Origin: Ruminiclostridium cellobioparum DSM 1351 = ATCC 15832
GTDB taxonomy: Bacteria > Bacillota > Clostridia > Acetivibrionales > DSM-1351
Assembly: GCF_000621505.1 (NCBI RefSeq)
Contig: NZ_KK211294.1
Location: 1-64,000 of the forward strand
Direction of reading: 5' to 3'
Length of the DNA stretch: 64,000 nucleotides
Shown piece after piece: positions 27,513 through 36,042 of the stretch. Below the pieces are notes generated by a model. That model searched no databases and was not told the DNA's origin. It was given only the letters and a program-made list of their open reading frames with translations. Every line of letters begins with the position of its first letter. Position 1 is the first letter of the stretch. The translations under genes were made by a program, and so were the position numbers.

Positions 27513-28562
27513 ATGGAAAAAATATATGTCGGAGTTAATGAAGATATTTTGGGAAGTTATCTGGGCGAAGACGTGTACTCGGTGGGCGGTAACATGATTG
27601 TGCCCTCAAATACCATTATTACGGATTATATTTTAAAAAAGCTTATTGACTTCAGAATTGACAAAATCTTTATCTATAATTCAAATCCTGTTCATGGGGA
27701 TGAATATCTATCCAATGAAAAATTAAACCAAGACCAGAAAAAATATATTGAGGATGTCAATGTTGCCAAACAGATGCTCCAGGACCTTGCCTCGGGTAAA
27801 AAATTGGACTTCAGCAAAGCCGAGGATATATCCGAGCATATTTACAGCAAGATAAATGACTGCGGCTCTCTGATGGATTGTGTAAATTCCGTCAGAATTG
27901 CAGATTCCTATACATATTCACATCTGGTCAATGTTTCGGTATATTCCATGCTTCTTGGCAAATGGCTGGGCTTTGGTAAAAAGCAGCTAAAGGAAATAGT
28001 AATGGCCGGCTTGCTCCATGATGTGGGTAAGGCACGGATTCCCGAAGAAATACTGAATAAAAAGGGTACATTAACTGATTATGAATATGAGATTATGAAA
28101 AGACATACTGTTTACGGTTATGAAATAGTAAAAGGCATCAAAGGGATCAGTATGGATATCAAAAGGGCTGTAATAATGCATCACGAAAAAGAGGACGGCA
28201 CCGGTTATCCTTTCGGAATAAAAGGCAGCCAAAAAAATCTGTATTCCAAAATTGTTACTGTATCGGATATTTTCGATGCAATAACCTCCGAAAGAGTCTA
28301 CAGGGGAAGACAGACTCCCTTTACAGCTTTTAAAGAACTGGAAAATGTGGGTTTTGAAACAGTTGATCCCAAGATCATGATGGCCCTGTTTACAAATATG
28401 CCCAGCTATTATGTGGGCTCAAAGGTAAAGCTTAAAAACGGGGAAATCGGTGAGGTTGTATATGTTCCAAATCAGTGTGCATATGCTCCAGTTATCAGGG
28501 TCAATGAGGATTTCGTCGATTTCTCAAAAGAGAAAGAGGAATTGATCAAGGAGTTTTTATAA
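27513..28562 (+). CDS. HD-GYP domain protein (probable c-di-GMP phosphodiesterase)
   Basis: 349 residues. The N-terminal 125 residues have no recognisable sensor. The HD-GYP domain follows: HD169-170 in GLLHDVGKARIP, a downstream His in MKRHTVYGYE, and HHEKEDGTGYP at 223-233, which keeps the GYP signature. Metal-ligand residues look intact, so hydrolysis of c-di-GMP is expected. The ATG follows GGGCGGGA. Transcribed alone and divergently from the ABC operon. The gap 27289-27512 is AT-rich promoter sequence. Confidence 0.9.
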   Translation: MEKIYVGVNEDILGSYLGEDVYSVGGNMIVPSNTIITDYILKKLIDFRIDKIFIYNSNPVHGDEYLSNEKLNQDQKKYIEDVNVAKQMLQDLASGKKLDFSKAEDISEHIYSKINDCGSLMDCVNSVRIADSYTYSHLVNVSVYSMLLGKWLGFGKKQLKEIVMAGLLHDVGKARIPEEILNKKGTLTDYEYEIMKRHTVYGYEIVKGIKGISMDIKRAVIMHHEKEDGTGYPFGIKGSQKNLYSKIVTVSDIFDAITSERVYRGRQTPFTAFKELENVGFETVDPKIMMALFTNMPSYYVGSKVKLKNGEIGEVVYVPNQCAYAPVIRVNEDFVDFSKEKEELIKEFL

Positions 28563-28639
28563 AAACTTTGCAGGGGTACTTTCCTGGTTAAAATCTGGTT
28601 GTACACCATAAGAACAATTTTAATTCATATCTGTCAATG

Positions 28640-28872
28640 GTGCTCCCGACCGCTATCCACCAATGGATCGCCTCCGAAGTTCTTGCCTGAAATAGTATGG
28701 GCTCACTCCAAGCACCTCTTTACCGTCGCAGCGACTCGACCATCCGGGTCTCGCGTGCTGCTTAAATTGACCTCCTGTCAATTTCCCGGCACGATGTACT
28801 TGGAGTAAGCCTACAAATTTCAAGCAAGCTCTTCTAATCAGGCTTCTCATTGGTGGAAACGTTCTCGCGCAC
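28640..28872 (-). repeat. Large nested palindrome, possible structured RNA (about 233 bp)
   Basis: Helices nest in order: GTGC/GCAC (28640-43/28869-72), CCACCAATG/CATTGGTGG (28657-65/28848-56), GAAG..CTTGC.TGAAAT (from 28676) with ATTTCA.GCAAG..CTTC, then GGGCTCACTCCAAGCAC/GTACTTGGAGTAAGCCT, enclosing hairpins including AAATTGAC-CTCCT-GTCAATTT (28764-28784). Three imperfect positions would be G-U in minus-strand RNA but A-C in plus-strand RNA, which is why I list the minus strand. Short open frames here lack ribosome sites. Confidence 0.55.
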
Positions 28873-29041
28873 TATTGAAGCACGGTTCTTTAAAGTTGTT
28901 TCCGGTGAGTCAGCAGCTATTTATTACGAAATGTACCTGCATTTTTAAAAACTGGTATAATATTATGCTGGTACAAGCGCTAAATTAACCCGTTGTGCCA
29001 ATTAAAATTTTGTTTTGCTTTATAGATAGATTTAATCAGAA

Positions 29042-29287
29042 TCAACTGGTACGAGAGGACAACTTCATGAAATAAGATGCACAGTTAAAAACAATTGCGG
29101 TAAATTGTCGCCAAAGGTAAAGCGGTATTGCCGTCAAAGCAACAGGACGTTGCTTTGAGCTTCAAATCGAGACAGGAGGTCGAGTTTGAGCGACGGCAAA
29201 ACCGCTTTAAATGAGGCGATACAATTTTCGCAATTGTTTTGTGGGCATCCTTATTTCATGAAGTTAGTACGGAAGTTACCAGTTGAT
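29042..29287. repeat. 246-bp Y-shaped palindrome
   Basis: Outer arms ATCAACTGGTA/TACCAGTTGAT (29042-52/29277-87), then ACTTCATGAAATAAG with CTTATTTCATGAAGT, AACAATTGCG with CGCAATTGTT, and AAAGCGG..TGCCGTC (29119-35) with GACGGCA..CCGCTTT (29192-208). They enclose two hairpins: CAAAGCAAC-AGGAC-GTTGCTTTG (29135-57) and a TCGA-flanked arm with GACAGGAGGTC at its tip. No coding frame. With 28640-28872 this accounts for most of the 28563-29339 gap. Confidence 0.75.
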
Positions 29288-29339
29288 ATGAAAAATTACA
29301 CAGGTAAAGCAAAGATTAAATAACTGCAACAAGTATTTA

Positions 29340-30218
29340 TCACAGAAGGATATCTATAAATGTTTTGACCGCTTTTGAAAGCATTACATTTTTCATGGTA
29401 ACTATGCCGACCTTTCTTTGCGGCAGTTCTTCCATGGTTTTTATATGGAACAACTGCCCGCTTTTAATATGTTCAACCGCACTGTTCTTCAGAACATAAG
29501 CAATTCCTGTGCCGATCAGGGCGAACTCCACCAGAAGGTCAAGGCTTTCAAGTTCTATTTCTGGGGAGCAGGCAAGGCCATGCCGGGCAAAAAAGGCATC
29601 GATGGCCTTCCGGGTGGAACTGTCGGGAGGGAGCATGACCAGAGGGTTGGTGTTCAATTCCTCAAGCGATATTTCTCTGCCTTTAAGTCCGGAATATTTT
29701 TCAGAAGCAACAAAAATATCCTCAACAGTTATAAATGGTACTGCCGAGTATATTTCACCGTTTACCGGAAGGGTTGAAATGACCATGTCCACCATGCCGT
29801 TTTTCAGTACCTCCAGCAGCTGAGGAGTGGTACGGTTTACTACTTTTATAGCTATCCGAGGGTACAGAAGTCCGAATTTTTTAATATATGGCATAACGAA
29901 GTATTTGCATATGGAATCACTGACACCTATCCGTATCTCACCGGATTTCAAATCCTCCAGCTCCTGAAGCTTCGATTCGGCCGTTTTCAGAAAATTAAAG
30001 GCCTGTGATACATAACTGAAGAGCATTTCTCCTTCCGAAGTCAATTGAATGGCTCTGGATTTTCTAAAGAAAAGTGTCACTCCAAGCTGGGCCTCCAGCT
30101 GCTTGATTGACTGGCTCACCGCCGATTGTGAGATAAACAGCTTTTTTGCTGCTGTAGAGAAACTTTTATTGGAGCAGCAGTAATAAAATATTTTATACAG
30201 CTCAAAGTTTATATCCAT
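29340..30218 (-). CDS. LysR-family transcriptional regulator
   Basis: 292 residues, standard length. An N-terminal winged helix-turn-helix (INFELYKIFYYCCSNKSFSTAAKKLFISQSAVSQSIKQLE) is followed by the periplasmic-binding-like effector domain (about 90-292). TAGGAG precedes the ATG. It is divergent from purL across a 158-bp gap. LysR proteins often control the divergent gene, but a link to purine synthesis is not implied by its sequence, so the target is open. Confidence 0.92.
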   Translation of the reverse strand: MDINFELYKIFYYCCSNKSFSTAAKKLFISQSAVSQSIKQLEAQLGVTLFFRKSRAIQLTSEGEMLFSYVSQAFNFLKTAESKLQELEDLKSGEIRIGVSDSICKYFVMPYIKKFGLLYPRIAIKVVNRTTPQLLEVLKNGMVDMVISTLPVNGEIYSAVPFITVEDIFVASEKYSGLKGREISLEELNTNPLVMLPPDSSTRKAIDAFFARHGLACSPEIELESLDLLVEFALIGTGIAYVLKNSAVEHIKSGQLFHIKTMEELPQRKVGIVTMKNVMLSKAVKTFIDILL

Positions 30219-30231
30219 AAGTACTCCTAAT

Positions 30232-30258
30232 GTAAAACATTAATAATATTAATTTTAC
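30232..30258. promoter_or_regulatory. Candidate LysR-type operator
   Basis: An imperfect palindrome, GTAAAACATTAAT-A-ATATTAATTTTAC, 14 bp upstream of the LysR gene start. It fits an autoregulatory site in form only. Confidence 0.35.
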
Positions 30259-30376
30259 TAATATATTTTATCATATTATAATTTAAATATCATCCTGTAC
30301 TTAACTATAAATATAGATTTTTTAACATATTCTGAATTTTGAATGGCGTGGATTTTACGCCGGAAACGGAGCCGAT

Positions 30377-33300
30377 ATGGGAAGCATGGTAAAAAGACTT
30401 TTTGTTGAAAAGAAAAAACCATATGATGTGGAGGCACAGGGGCTTTTGTCCGACCTGACCGAAACATTGGGCATAAAGTCACTGGAGTGGGTAAAAATAG
30501 TAAACCGGTATGATATGGAAGGAATCAGCGACCAGGAGTACCGGATGGCACGAAACACTATCTTTTCGGAACCTCCCGTAGATTTTGCATACGATGAAGA
30601 ATATGCAATCCCTGCCGGCTGCAAGGCCTTTGCGGTTGAATACCTGCCCGGACAGTATGACCAGAGAGCCGATTCGGCCGCCCAGTGCATACAGCTGCTG
30701 ACTCAGGGAGAACGTCCTGAAATAAAGGCTGCCAGAGTAATAGTGCTGGGCGGCTCAGTTTCTGAGCACGACCTTGCAGCTATCAAGAAATTTTATATAA
30801 ATCCCGTTGAAAGCAGGGAAGCAGGTATGGAAAAGCCTGAAACCCTGAAAACCGAGGTTGAAAAGCCGGAGGCTGTGGCAACTGTCAACGGATTTATAAA
30901 TATGGACCGGGAGCAGCTCTCGGGTCTTCTGAAGGAAATGGGCTTTGCAATGTCTTTTGATGATATTGTGTTCTGTCAGGAATATTTTAAAAATACCGAG
31001 AAAAGAGATCCATCTGTAACTGAAATGAGAATGATAGATACTTACTGGTCGGATCACTGCCGGCATACCACCTTCCTTACCTGCATCGACGACGTCAGAT
31101 TTCAGCCGGGTAAATATACCAAAGTGATAGAAGAAACTTTTAATGACTACAAGTCTGCCAGAGAAGATATTTACAAGGGGCGTTCCGACAGGGATATATG
31201 CCTGATGGATGTTGCACTCATGGCTATGAAGCAGCTTAAAAAGCAGGGCAGGCTGGGGGATCTGGACCTTTCGGATGAAATCAATGCCTGCAGTATTGTT
31301 GTTGATGCCGATATAAACGGAAAGAGTGAAGAATGGCTGGTAATGTTCAAGAACGAAACACATAACCATCCCACAGAAATAGAACCTTTTGGAGGAGCTG
31401 CCACCTGTCTGGGCGGCGCCATCCGCGACCCGCTTTCGGGAAGGGTATATGTCTATCAGGCAATGAGGGTGACCGGAAGCGGCGACCCCAGGAAGAAGAT
31501 GGAAGAAACCATTCCCGGAAAGCTTCCCCAAAAGAAAATAACCACCGGCGCCGCAGCCGGCTACAGCTCCTACGGCAACCAGATAGGCCTTGCAACAGGG
31601 CTGGTTGCTGAAATATACAATGAAGGCTATGTTGCAAAGAGGATGGAAATAGGTGCCGTAATAGGCGCCGCCCCCAGGAAAAATGTTGTGCGCATGCAGC
31701 CGGCAGCCGGCGACAGGATAGTACTGCTGGGAGGCAGGACGGGGAGAGACGGCTGCGGAGGAGCAACAGGTTCATCCAAGGCACATACAGAAGAATCGCT
31801 GGTAACCTGCGGAGCTGAAGTTCAGAAGGGAAATGCTCCCACAGAGAGAAAGATCCAGCGCCTGTTCAGAAACCCCGAGGTAAGCACCTTGATCAAGAGA
31901 TGCAACGACTTCGGTGCAGGCGGCGTATCGGTTGCTATCGGCGAACTGGCCGACGGACTTGAAATAGATCTGGATATGGTTCCAAAGAAATATGAAGGTC
32001 TGGACGGGACAGAGCTGGCTATTTCCGAATCCCAGGAAAGAATGGCTGTAGTTGTAAATTCGTCTGATGTGGAAAAATTCATTAAACATTCAAATGAAGA
32101 AAACCTTGAGGCCGTTGTAGTTGCCGAGGTTACTGAGGCACCCAGGCTTAAGATGAACTGGAGGGGCAAAACCATAGTCGATTTAAGCCGGGAATTTCTG
32201 AATTCAAACGGAGCAAAGCAAAGAATAGACATAGAGATAACTGCTCCGGATGAGGAGAGCTATTTTGACAGATATAAAAATATAAAAATTGAGAATCTTA
32301 CCGAAAAGTGGGTGGAAAACCTTCAGAACCTGAACAGATGCAGTCAGAAAGGGCTTGTGGAGCGCTTTGATTCAACAATAGGCGCAAATACAGTCCTGAT
32401 GCCCTTCGGGGGAAAGAACCAGCTCACGCCTGCCGAGGGTATGGCTGCAAAGCTGCCGCTAATGGAAGGGGACACCACTACCGGAACCTTGATGTCCTAT
32501 GGCTGCAATCCTGAAATATCCACGTGGAGTCCCTTCCACGGTGCGGTGTTTGCAGTTGTGGAATCTGTGGCAAAAATTGCAGCCATGGGCGGTGACTACA
32601 AAAAGATCAGATTAACACTGCAGGAATATTTCGAGAAGCCGGGCAGGGATGCAAAACGCTGGGGCAAGCCTTTAAGCGCACTGCTGGGTGCATACTATGC
32701 ACAAATGAAACTGGGCACGGCCGCAATCGGAGGCAAGGACAGCATGTCGGGCAGCTTCAACGAGATGGATGTGCCGCCTACACTTGTATCCTTTGCCGTG
32801 GACACAGTAAATGTAAACAATGTTGTTTCCAATGAGTTTAAAGGGGCTGGGAACAAAGTTGTACTTTTGCCGGTAGGACTGGACCGGAATAATCTTCCAG
32901 ACTTCGAAGAACTGGAGCGGGTTTATGAAGCTATTCATAAAATGGCTGCCGAAAAGTCAATATTGTCTGCAAGCTCGGTAAGAGAAGGCGGTATAGCTGA
33001 AATAATCAGCAAAATGGCCTTTGGAAATATGATTGGCTTTGAATTTGCCGGGAATATGGAAACAGCAATGCTGTTTAAACCGCTCTATGGCTCAATTGTT
33101 ATTGAAGTTAAAGAAAGCACCGAGCTATCATCGGTTCTGTCGGGCATAAATTACACGGTGCTTGGTATTACAGCTTCCACTGCCGAAATAAAGGTTGCGG
33201 GAGAAAAAATACCGCTGGCCATGCTTGCAGAAAAATGGCAGGCACCTCTGGAAAAGGTATTCCCGACCAGAGTAAAGCAGCAGACGGCAGTACCTGCGGA

Positions 33301-34150
33301 ATATAAATACGAAGCCGGAAAAAAGGCAAGGCCATCCGTAAAGCTTTCCGTACCAAGGATATTTATACCTGTATTCCCGGGCACCAACTGTGAATACGAT
33401 ACTAAAAAGGTTTTTGAAAAAGCGGGCGGAATTGTTGAAACTCTGGTTATAAGAAACCTCTCGCATAATGATATAGAAGCATCTATCAAAGAGATGGAAA
33501 GGTTGATCAACAATTCCCAGATAATAATGATTCCGGGCGGCTTCAGTGCCGGAGACGAACCCGAAGGCTCAGGCAAATTCATCGCCACAGCCTTCAGAAA
33601 TCCTGTGGTCAGCCAGGCTGTGATGAAGCTGCTCAAGGAGAGGGATGGTCTGGTGCTGGGCATATGCAACGGCTTCCAGGCACTGGTAAAGCTTGGATTG
33701 CTGCCTTTCGGGGAAATCAGGGATATTGATGAAAGCTGCCCGACGCTTACCTTCAACACTATTGGACGTCATCAGTCCTGTCTTGTGAATACCAAGATAA
33801 CTTCAAACCTTTCACCGTGGCTGAACAACGTAAAGGTTGGAGACATTCACACAGTAGCCATATCCCACGGTGAGGGCAGATTTACAGCCGGCAGCGATGT
33901 GCTGGAAACTCTGCAGGCAAATGGTCAGATAGCTACCCAATATGTTGATCCCAACGGCAGGCCGACATACGATATCAGCTATAATCCCAATGGATCGGTA
34001 AATGCCATAGAAGGCATTACAAGTCCTGACGGAAGAGTATTCGGCAAGATGGGGCACTCTGAAAGGATAGGGGCAAACCTGTACAGGAATGTGCCGGGAG
34101 AGAAGGACCAGCAGTTATTCCAGGCAGGAGTGGACTATTTTAGAGCGTAG
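30377..34150 (+). CDS. purL: Phosphoribosylformylglycinamidine synthase, single-chain clostridial type
   Basis: 1257 residues combining the synthetase and the glutamine amidotransferase that many bacteria split into PurL and PurQ. It converts FGAR, ATP and glutamine to FGAM in purine synthesis. The synthetase part shows YWSDHCRHTTF, FKNETHNHPTEIEPFGGAATCLGG and GGKDSMSGSFNEM. The amidotransferase domain starts near residue 995 (IFIPVFPGTNCEYDT), with nucleophile Cys1097 in LGICNGFQALVKLG. The architecture matches the clostridial FGAM synthase clade rather than the proteobacterial one. A small hairpin, GGCGT/ACGCC, lies just before the ribosome site (ACGGAG). No other pur gene is adjacent. Confidence 0.95.
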   Translation: MGSMVKRLFVEKKKPYDVEAQGLLSDLTETLGIKSLEWVKIVNRYDMEGISDQEYRMARNTIFSEPPVDFAYDEEYAIPAGCKAFAVEYLPGQYDQRADSAAQCIQLLTQGERPEIKAARVIVLGGSVSEHDLAAIKKFYINPVESREAGMEKPETLKTEVEKPEAVATVNGFINMDREQLSGLLKEMGFAMSFDDIVFCQEYFKNTEKRDPSVTEMRMIDTYWSDHCRHTTFLTCIDDVRFQPGKYTKVIEETFNDYKSAREDIYKGRSDRDICLMDVALMAMKQLKKQGRLGDLDLSDEINACSIVVDADINGKSEEWLVMFKNETHNHPTEIEPFGGAATCLGGAIRDPLSGRVYVYQAMRVTGSGDPRKKMEETIPGKLPQKKITTGAAAGYSSYGNQIGLATGLVAEIYNEGYVAKRMEIGAVIGAAPRKNVVRMQPAAGDRIVLLGGRTGRDGCGGATGSSKAHTEESLVTCGAEVQKGNAPTERKIQRLFRNPEVSTLIKRCNDFGAGGVSVAIGELADGLEIDLDMVPKKYEGLDGTELAISESQERMAVVVNSSDVEKFIKHSNEENLEAVVVAEVTEAPRLKMNWRGKTIVDLSREFLNSNGAKQRIDIEITAPDEESYFDRYKNIKIENLTEKWVENLQNLNRCSQKGLVERFDSTIGANTVLMPFGGKNQLTPAEGMAAKLPLMEGDTTTGTLMSYGCNPEISTWSPFHGAVFAVVESVAKIAAMGGDYKKIRLTLQEYFEKPGRDAKRWGKPLSALLGAYYAQMKLGTAAIGGKDSMSGSFNEMDVPPTLVSFAVDTVNVNNVVSNEFKGAGNKVVLLPVGLDRNNLPDFEELERVYEAIHKMAAEKSILSASSVREGGIAEIISKMAFGNMIGFEFAGNMETAMLFKPLYGSIVIEVKESTELSSVLSGINYTVLGITASTAEIKVAGEKIPLAMLAEKWQAPLEKVFPTRVKQQTAVPAEYKYEAGKKARPSVKLSVPRIFIPVFPGTNCEYDTKKVFEKAGGIVETLVIRNLSHNDIEASIKEMERLINNSQIIMIPGGFSAGDEPEGSGKFIATAFRNPVVSQAVMKLLKERDGLVLGICNGFQALVKLGLLPFGEIRDIDESCPTLTFNTIGRHQSCLVNTKITSNLSPWLNNVKVGDIHTVAISHGEGRFTAGSDVLETLQANGQIATQYVDPNGRPTYDISYNPNGSVNAIEGITSPDGRVFGKMGHSERIGANLYRNVPGEKDQQLFQAGVDYFRA

Positions 34151-34173
34151 AATATGAACATAGGAAAGTACAG

Positions 34174-34632
34174 GTGTGGACAATGAAGAAAATTACCGAC
34201 AGAAGTTTAAAATATGTGGCTGTATTTTTGCTGACAGCATATCTCTTTTTATTGGCCTACCTTACTTTTTTCAGTTCCCATTACGGCCGCGGAAATGGAC
34301 TGAGAGGAATAAATATTGTCCCGTTTTCAACCATAATGCAATATTTGACCCGTCATATGGGAACCCGCAGTGTAATAATAAACCTGGCAGGAAATATAGC
34401 GGCCTTCATGCCGATGGGTTTTTTATTGCCATTAGCTTTTGAAAGTATGAAAAAATTCAGCAGGGTAATTGCTGTTTCCATTTTTGCAACTGTTCTTGTT
34501 GAAGTTGTTCAATACCTGACAAGCTCAGGGATAAGCGATATCGATGATATTTTTCTGAACCTCCTGGGGGGGATATCCGGGTATCTTCTTTATAAAGCAT
34601 TACTCACCATTTTTAAAAAGCATAAATCTTAA
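34174..34632 (+). CDS. VanZ-like membrane protein
   Basis: 152 residues, starting at GTG 34174 or ATG 34183. Four hydrophobic segments and VanZ family marks: LRGINIVPFSTI, NLAGNIAAFMPMGFLLPLAF, EVVQYLTSSGISDIDDIFLNLLGG. VanZ proteins can give low-level teicoplanin resistance, but most homologues have no known role. It starts 24 nt after purL and may be co-transcribed by chance. The 3' end contains a tandem 15-bp duplication that spans the stop codon. Confidence 0.85.
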   Translation: MWTMKKITDRSLKYVAVFLLTAYLFLLAYLTFFSSHYGRGNGLRGINIVPFSTIMQYLTRHMGTRSVIINLAGNIAAFMPMGFLLPLAFESMKKFSRVIAVSIFATVLVEVVQYLTSSGISDIDDIFLNLLGGISGYLLYKALLTIFKKHKS

Positions 34633-34646
34633 AAGCATAAATCTTA
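34617..34646. repeat. Tandem 15-bp duplication at the end of the vanZ-like gene
   Basis: AAAAGCATAAATCTT occurs twice in direct succession, with the stop codon in the junction. Confidence 0.7.
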
Positions 34647-34809
34647 AGACCTAAAATGGATTATTTCCTGAACTTCTAAAAGATATCAAAAGAATAATAT
34701 TATAATATATATGGCAATACTTATACAGCGTATTAAAGGCTGCAGTGCATCCCGGTATTGATGGGTTTTGTTTCCTTGCAGTCAACGGAAAAAAATGTTA
34801 TTATGAGAA

Positions 34810-34993
34810 CTAGTTAAATGTCTATTGATTACAATTTAACTGTGTGTCAACGGCACACGGACGGGAGGTTAGCTTGAAAGACTCCACTTGCGTTCGTCTT
34901 CCAAACTAACCTGTGAATTTATGGCCGTGCGAAATATTCAAAGTATTTACCAATACCAAAGTATTATCAAATACTTTGAAAGCGCACATGGCC
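34810..34993. repeat. Chain of palindromes upstream of the TIM-barrel gene
   Basis: Three successive inverted repeats: AGTTAAAT/ATTTAACT (about 34811-34841), GGTTAG..TTG..GAC with GTC..CAA.CTAACC (about 34867-34911), and GGCC.TGCG..CAAAGTATTT with AAATACTTTG..CGCA..GGCC (34922-34993). The last abuts the repeat copy at 34996. With that repeat they fill most of the 34633-35102 gap. No gene is seen. Confidence 0.6.
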
Positions 34994-34995
34994 AA

Positions 34996-35101
34996 TTAAC
35001 CTCCTTTATTCGCCTTATAGCGGATGAGGGAGAGAACAAATTTCATTATTATTTTGTGGCCGCTAAGCGGCTCAAAGCCATAACATGGCTTAGGAGGTTA
35101 A
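34996..35101 (+). repeat. Dispersed palindromic repeat, copy 2 (carries ribosome site of the next gene)
   Basis: Perfect terminal inverted repeat TTAACCTCC/GGAGGTTAA enclosing GCCGC-TAA-GCGGC and AGCCAT-AAC-ATGGCT hairpins. Copy 1 is at 13310-13413. The right end GGAGG lies 5-6 nt from ATG 35103 and can pair with the left-end CCTCC. Confidence 0.85.
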
Positions 35102-35102
35102 T

Positions 35103-35903
35103 ATGAAGATATCATTTTCTACGCTGGGCTGTCCTGGCTGGAGTTGGGAGGATATGCTCTCGACAGCGAAGGACATCGGCTTTGATGGTATTGAAATTCG
35201 AGGTATAGGAAATGAATTATATGCACCCAGGGCTAAACAATTTACTGTTGAAAATATTGATTTGACTAAAAAGAAACTTGATAAAATAGGTCTTGAAATA
35301 CCTTGCCTGACGTCTGCAAGTTATTTATTTGATAAAGCAAATATTGATAAGCATATTCAGGAAGCACAGGACTATATTGAACTTGCTTCAAAACTCGGTA
35401 CACCTTATGTCAGAGTATTGGGAGATGCACAGCCCCAGCCCGGCGATGTTGACATTGAATTTGTAATCGATAACCTGAGAAAACTGTCAGTAAAGGCTCA
35501 AGAGAAGGGCGTAAAGCTTCTCGTAGAAACAAATGGAGTTTTTGCAGCTTCAAAGGTATTGAAGGCGGCCATTGAAAAGGTGGCGTCGGATTATGTAGGA
35601 GTTTTATGGGATGTCCACCATCCAATCAGATTTTTCAATGAGTCTGTAGAGGAAACTTATGAAAATCTGAAGAACCGTATTTCCTTCATTCATATCAAGG
35701 ATTCAATAGTGGTTGATGGTGTTATAAAGTATAAGATGATGGGACATGGCGATATTCCCATTAAAAGTATAGTCAGAATACTTAAGGAAAATGACTATAA
35801 AGGATATCTGTCTCTTGAATGGGTAAAGAGATGGTGCCTTGACCTGGAGGAGCCGGGAATAGTTTTTTCACATTATGCCGGTTACATGAAAAGTCTGATC
35901 TGA
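35103..35903 (+). CDS. Sugar phosphate isomerase/epimerase-like TIM-barrel protein
   Basis: 266 residues of the xylose-isomerase-like TIM barrel (AP endonuclease 2) superfamily. Visible features: FSTLGCPGWSWEDML at the first strand, GFDGIEIRG, GTPYVRVLGD, and metal-ligand-type motifs LLVETNG (Glu), GVLWDVHHP (Asp, His), SFIHIKDS (His) and YLSLEW (Glu). This supports a divalent-metal isomerase or epimerase of unknown sugar or polyol. Its Shine-Dalgarno is the end of the palindromic repeat. It stands alone, so there is no pathway hint. Confidence 0.85.
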   Translation: MKISFSTLGCPGWSWEDMLSTAKDIGFDGIEIRGIGNELYAPRAKQFTVENIDLTKKKLDKIGLEIPCLTSASYLFDKANIDKHIQEAQDYIELASKLGTPYVRVLGDAQPQPGDVDIEFVIDNLRKLSVKAQEKGVKLLVETNGVFAASKVLKAAIEKVASDYVGVLWDVHHPIRFFNESVEETYENLKNRISFIHIKDSIVVDGVIKYKMMGHGDIPIKSIVRILKENDYKGYLSLEWVKRWCLDLEEPGIVFSHYAGYMKSLI

Positions 35904-35944
35904 TCAGCAGGCTTTAAAAATATTTTACTGTATGGAATAATTAG

Positions 35945-35975
35945 CCTGTCCATTCTTCAAAGTGGGGTGGACAGG
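35945..35975. repeat. Inverted repeat CCTGTCCA/TGGACAGG
   Basis: A perfect 8-bp stem with a 15-nt loop and no T run. It lies between the TIM-barrel gene and the next promoter and could be a 3' stabiliser or an operator. Confidence 0.45.
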
Positions 35976-35981
35976 AAATAA

Positions 35982-36011
35982 TTGAGTTTATGTGGAAAAA
36001 TATGGTATCAT
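35982..36011 (+). promoter_or_regulatory. Candidate sigma-A promoter of the lipoprotein gene
   Basis: TTGAGT (35982-35987), N18, TATCAT (36006-36011). A start near 36018 excludes the longer reading frame from 35992. Confidence 0.4.
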
Positions 36012-36042
36012 TCTTGCGATAATAATATTGCAGGAGACTACC

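Noticed and set aside
28599-28850. Small open frames on both strands (about 65-69 codons)
   Set aside because: They lie inside the nested palindrome, lack ribosome sites and show base-pairing rather than codon structure.
28640-29287. Group II intron
   Set aside because: The minus strand begins with GTGCG like an intron 5' end and ACGGTTC occurs nearby, but there is no reverse transcriptase, no complete domain V/VI, and a gene occupies the space where the 3' part would be.
30219-30376. Purine riboswitch upstream of purL
   Set aside because: None of the conserved purine aptamer blocks is present; only a small GGCGT/ACGCC hairpin is seen.
30755-31531. A 258-codon minus-strand open frame
   Set aside because: It is fully within purL, whose motifs are intact on the other strand, and it has no domain.
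34888-35106. A 72-codon plus-strand open frame
   Set aside because: It runs through the chain of palindromes and the repeat copy and has no ribosome site.
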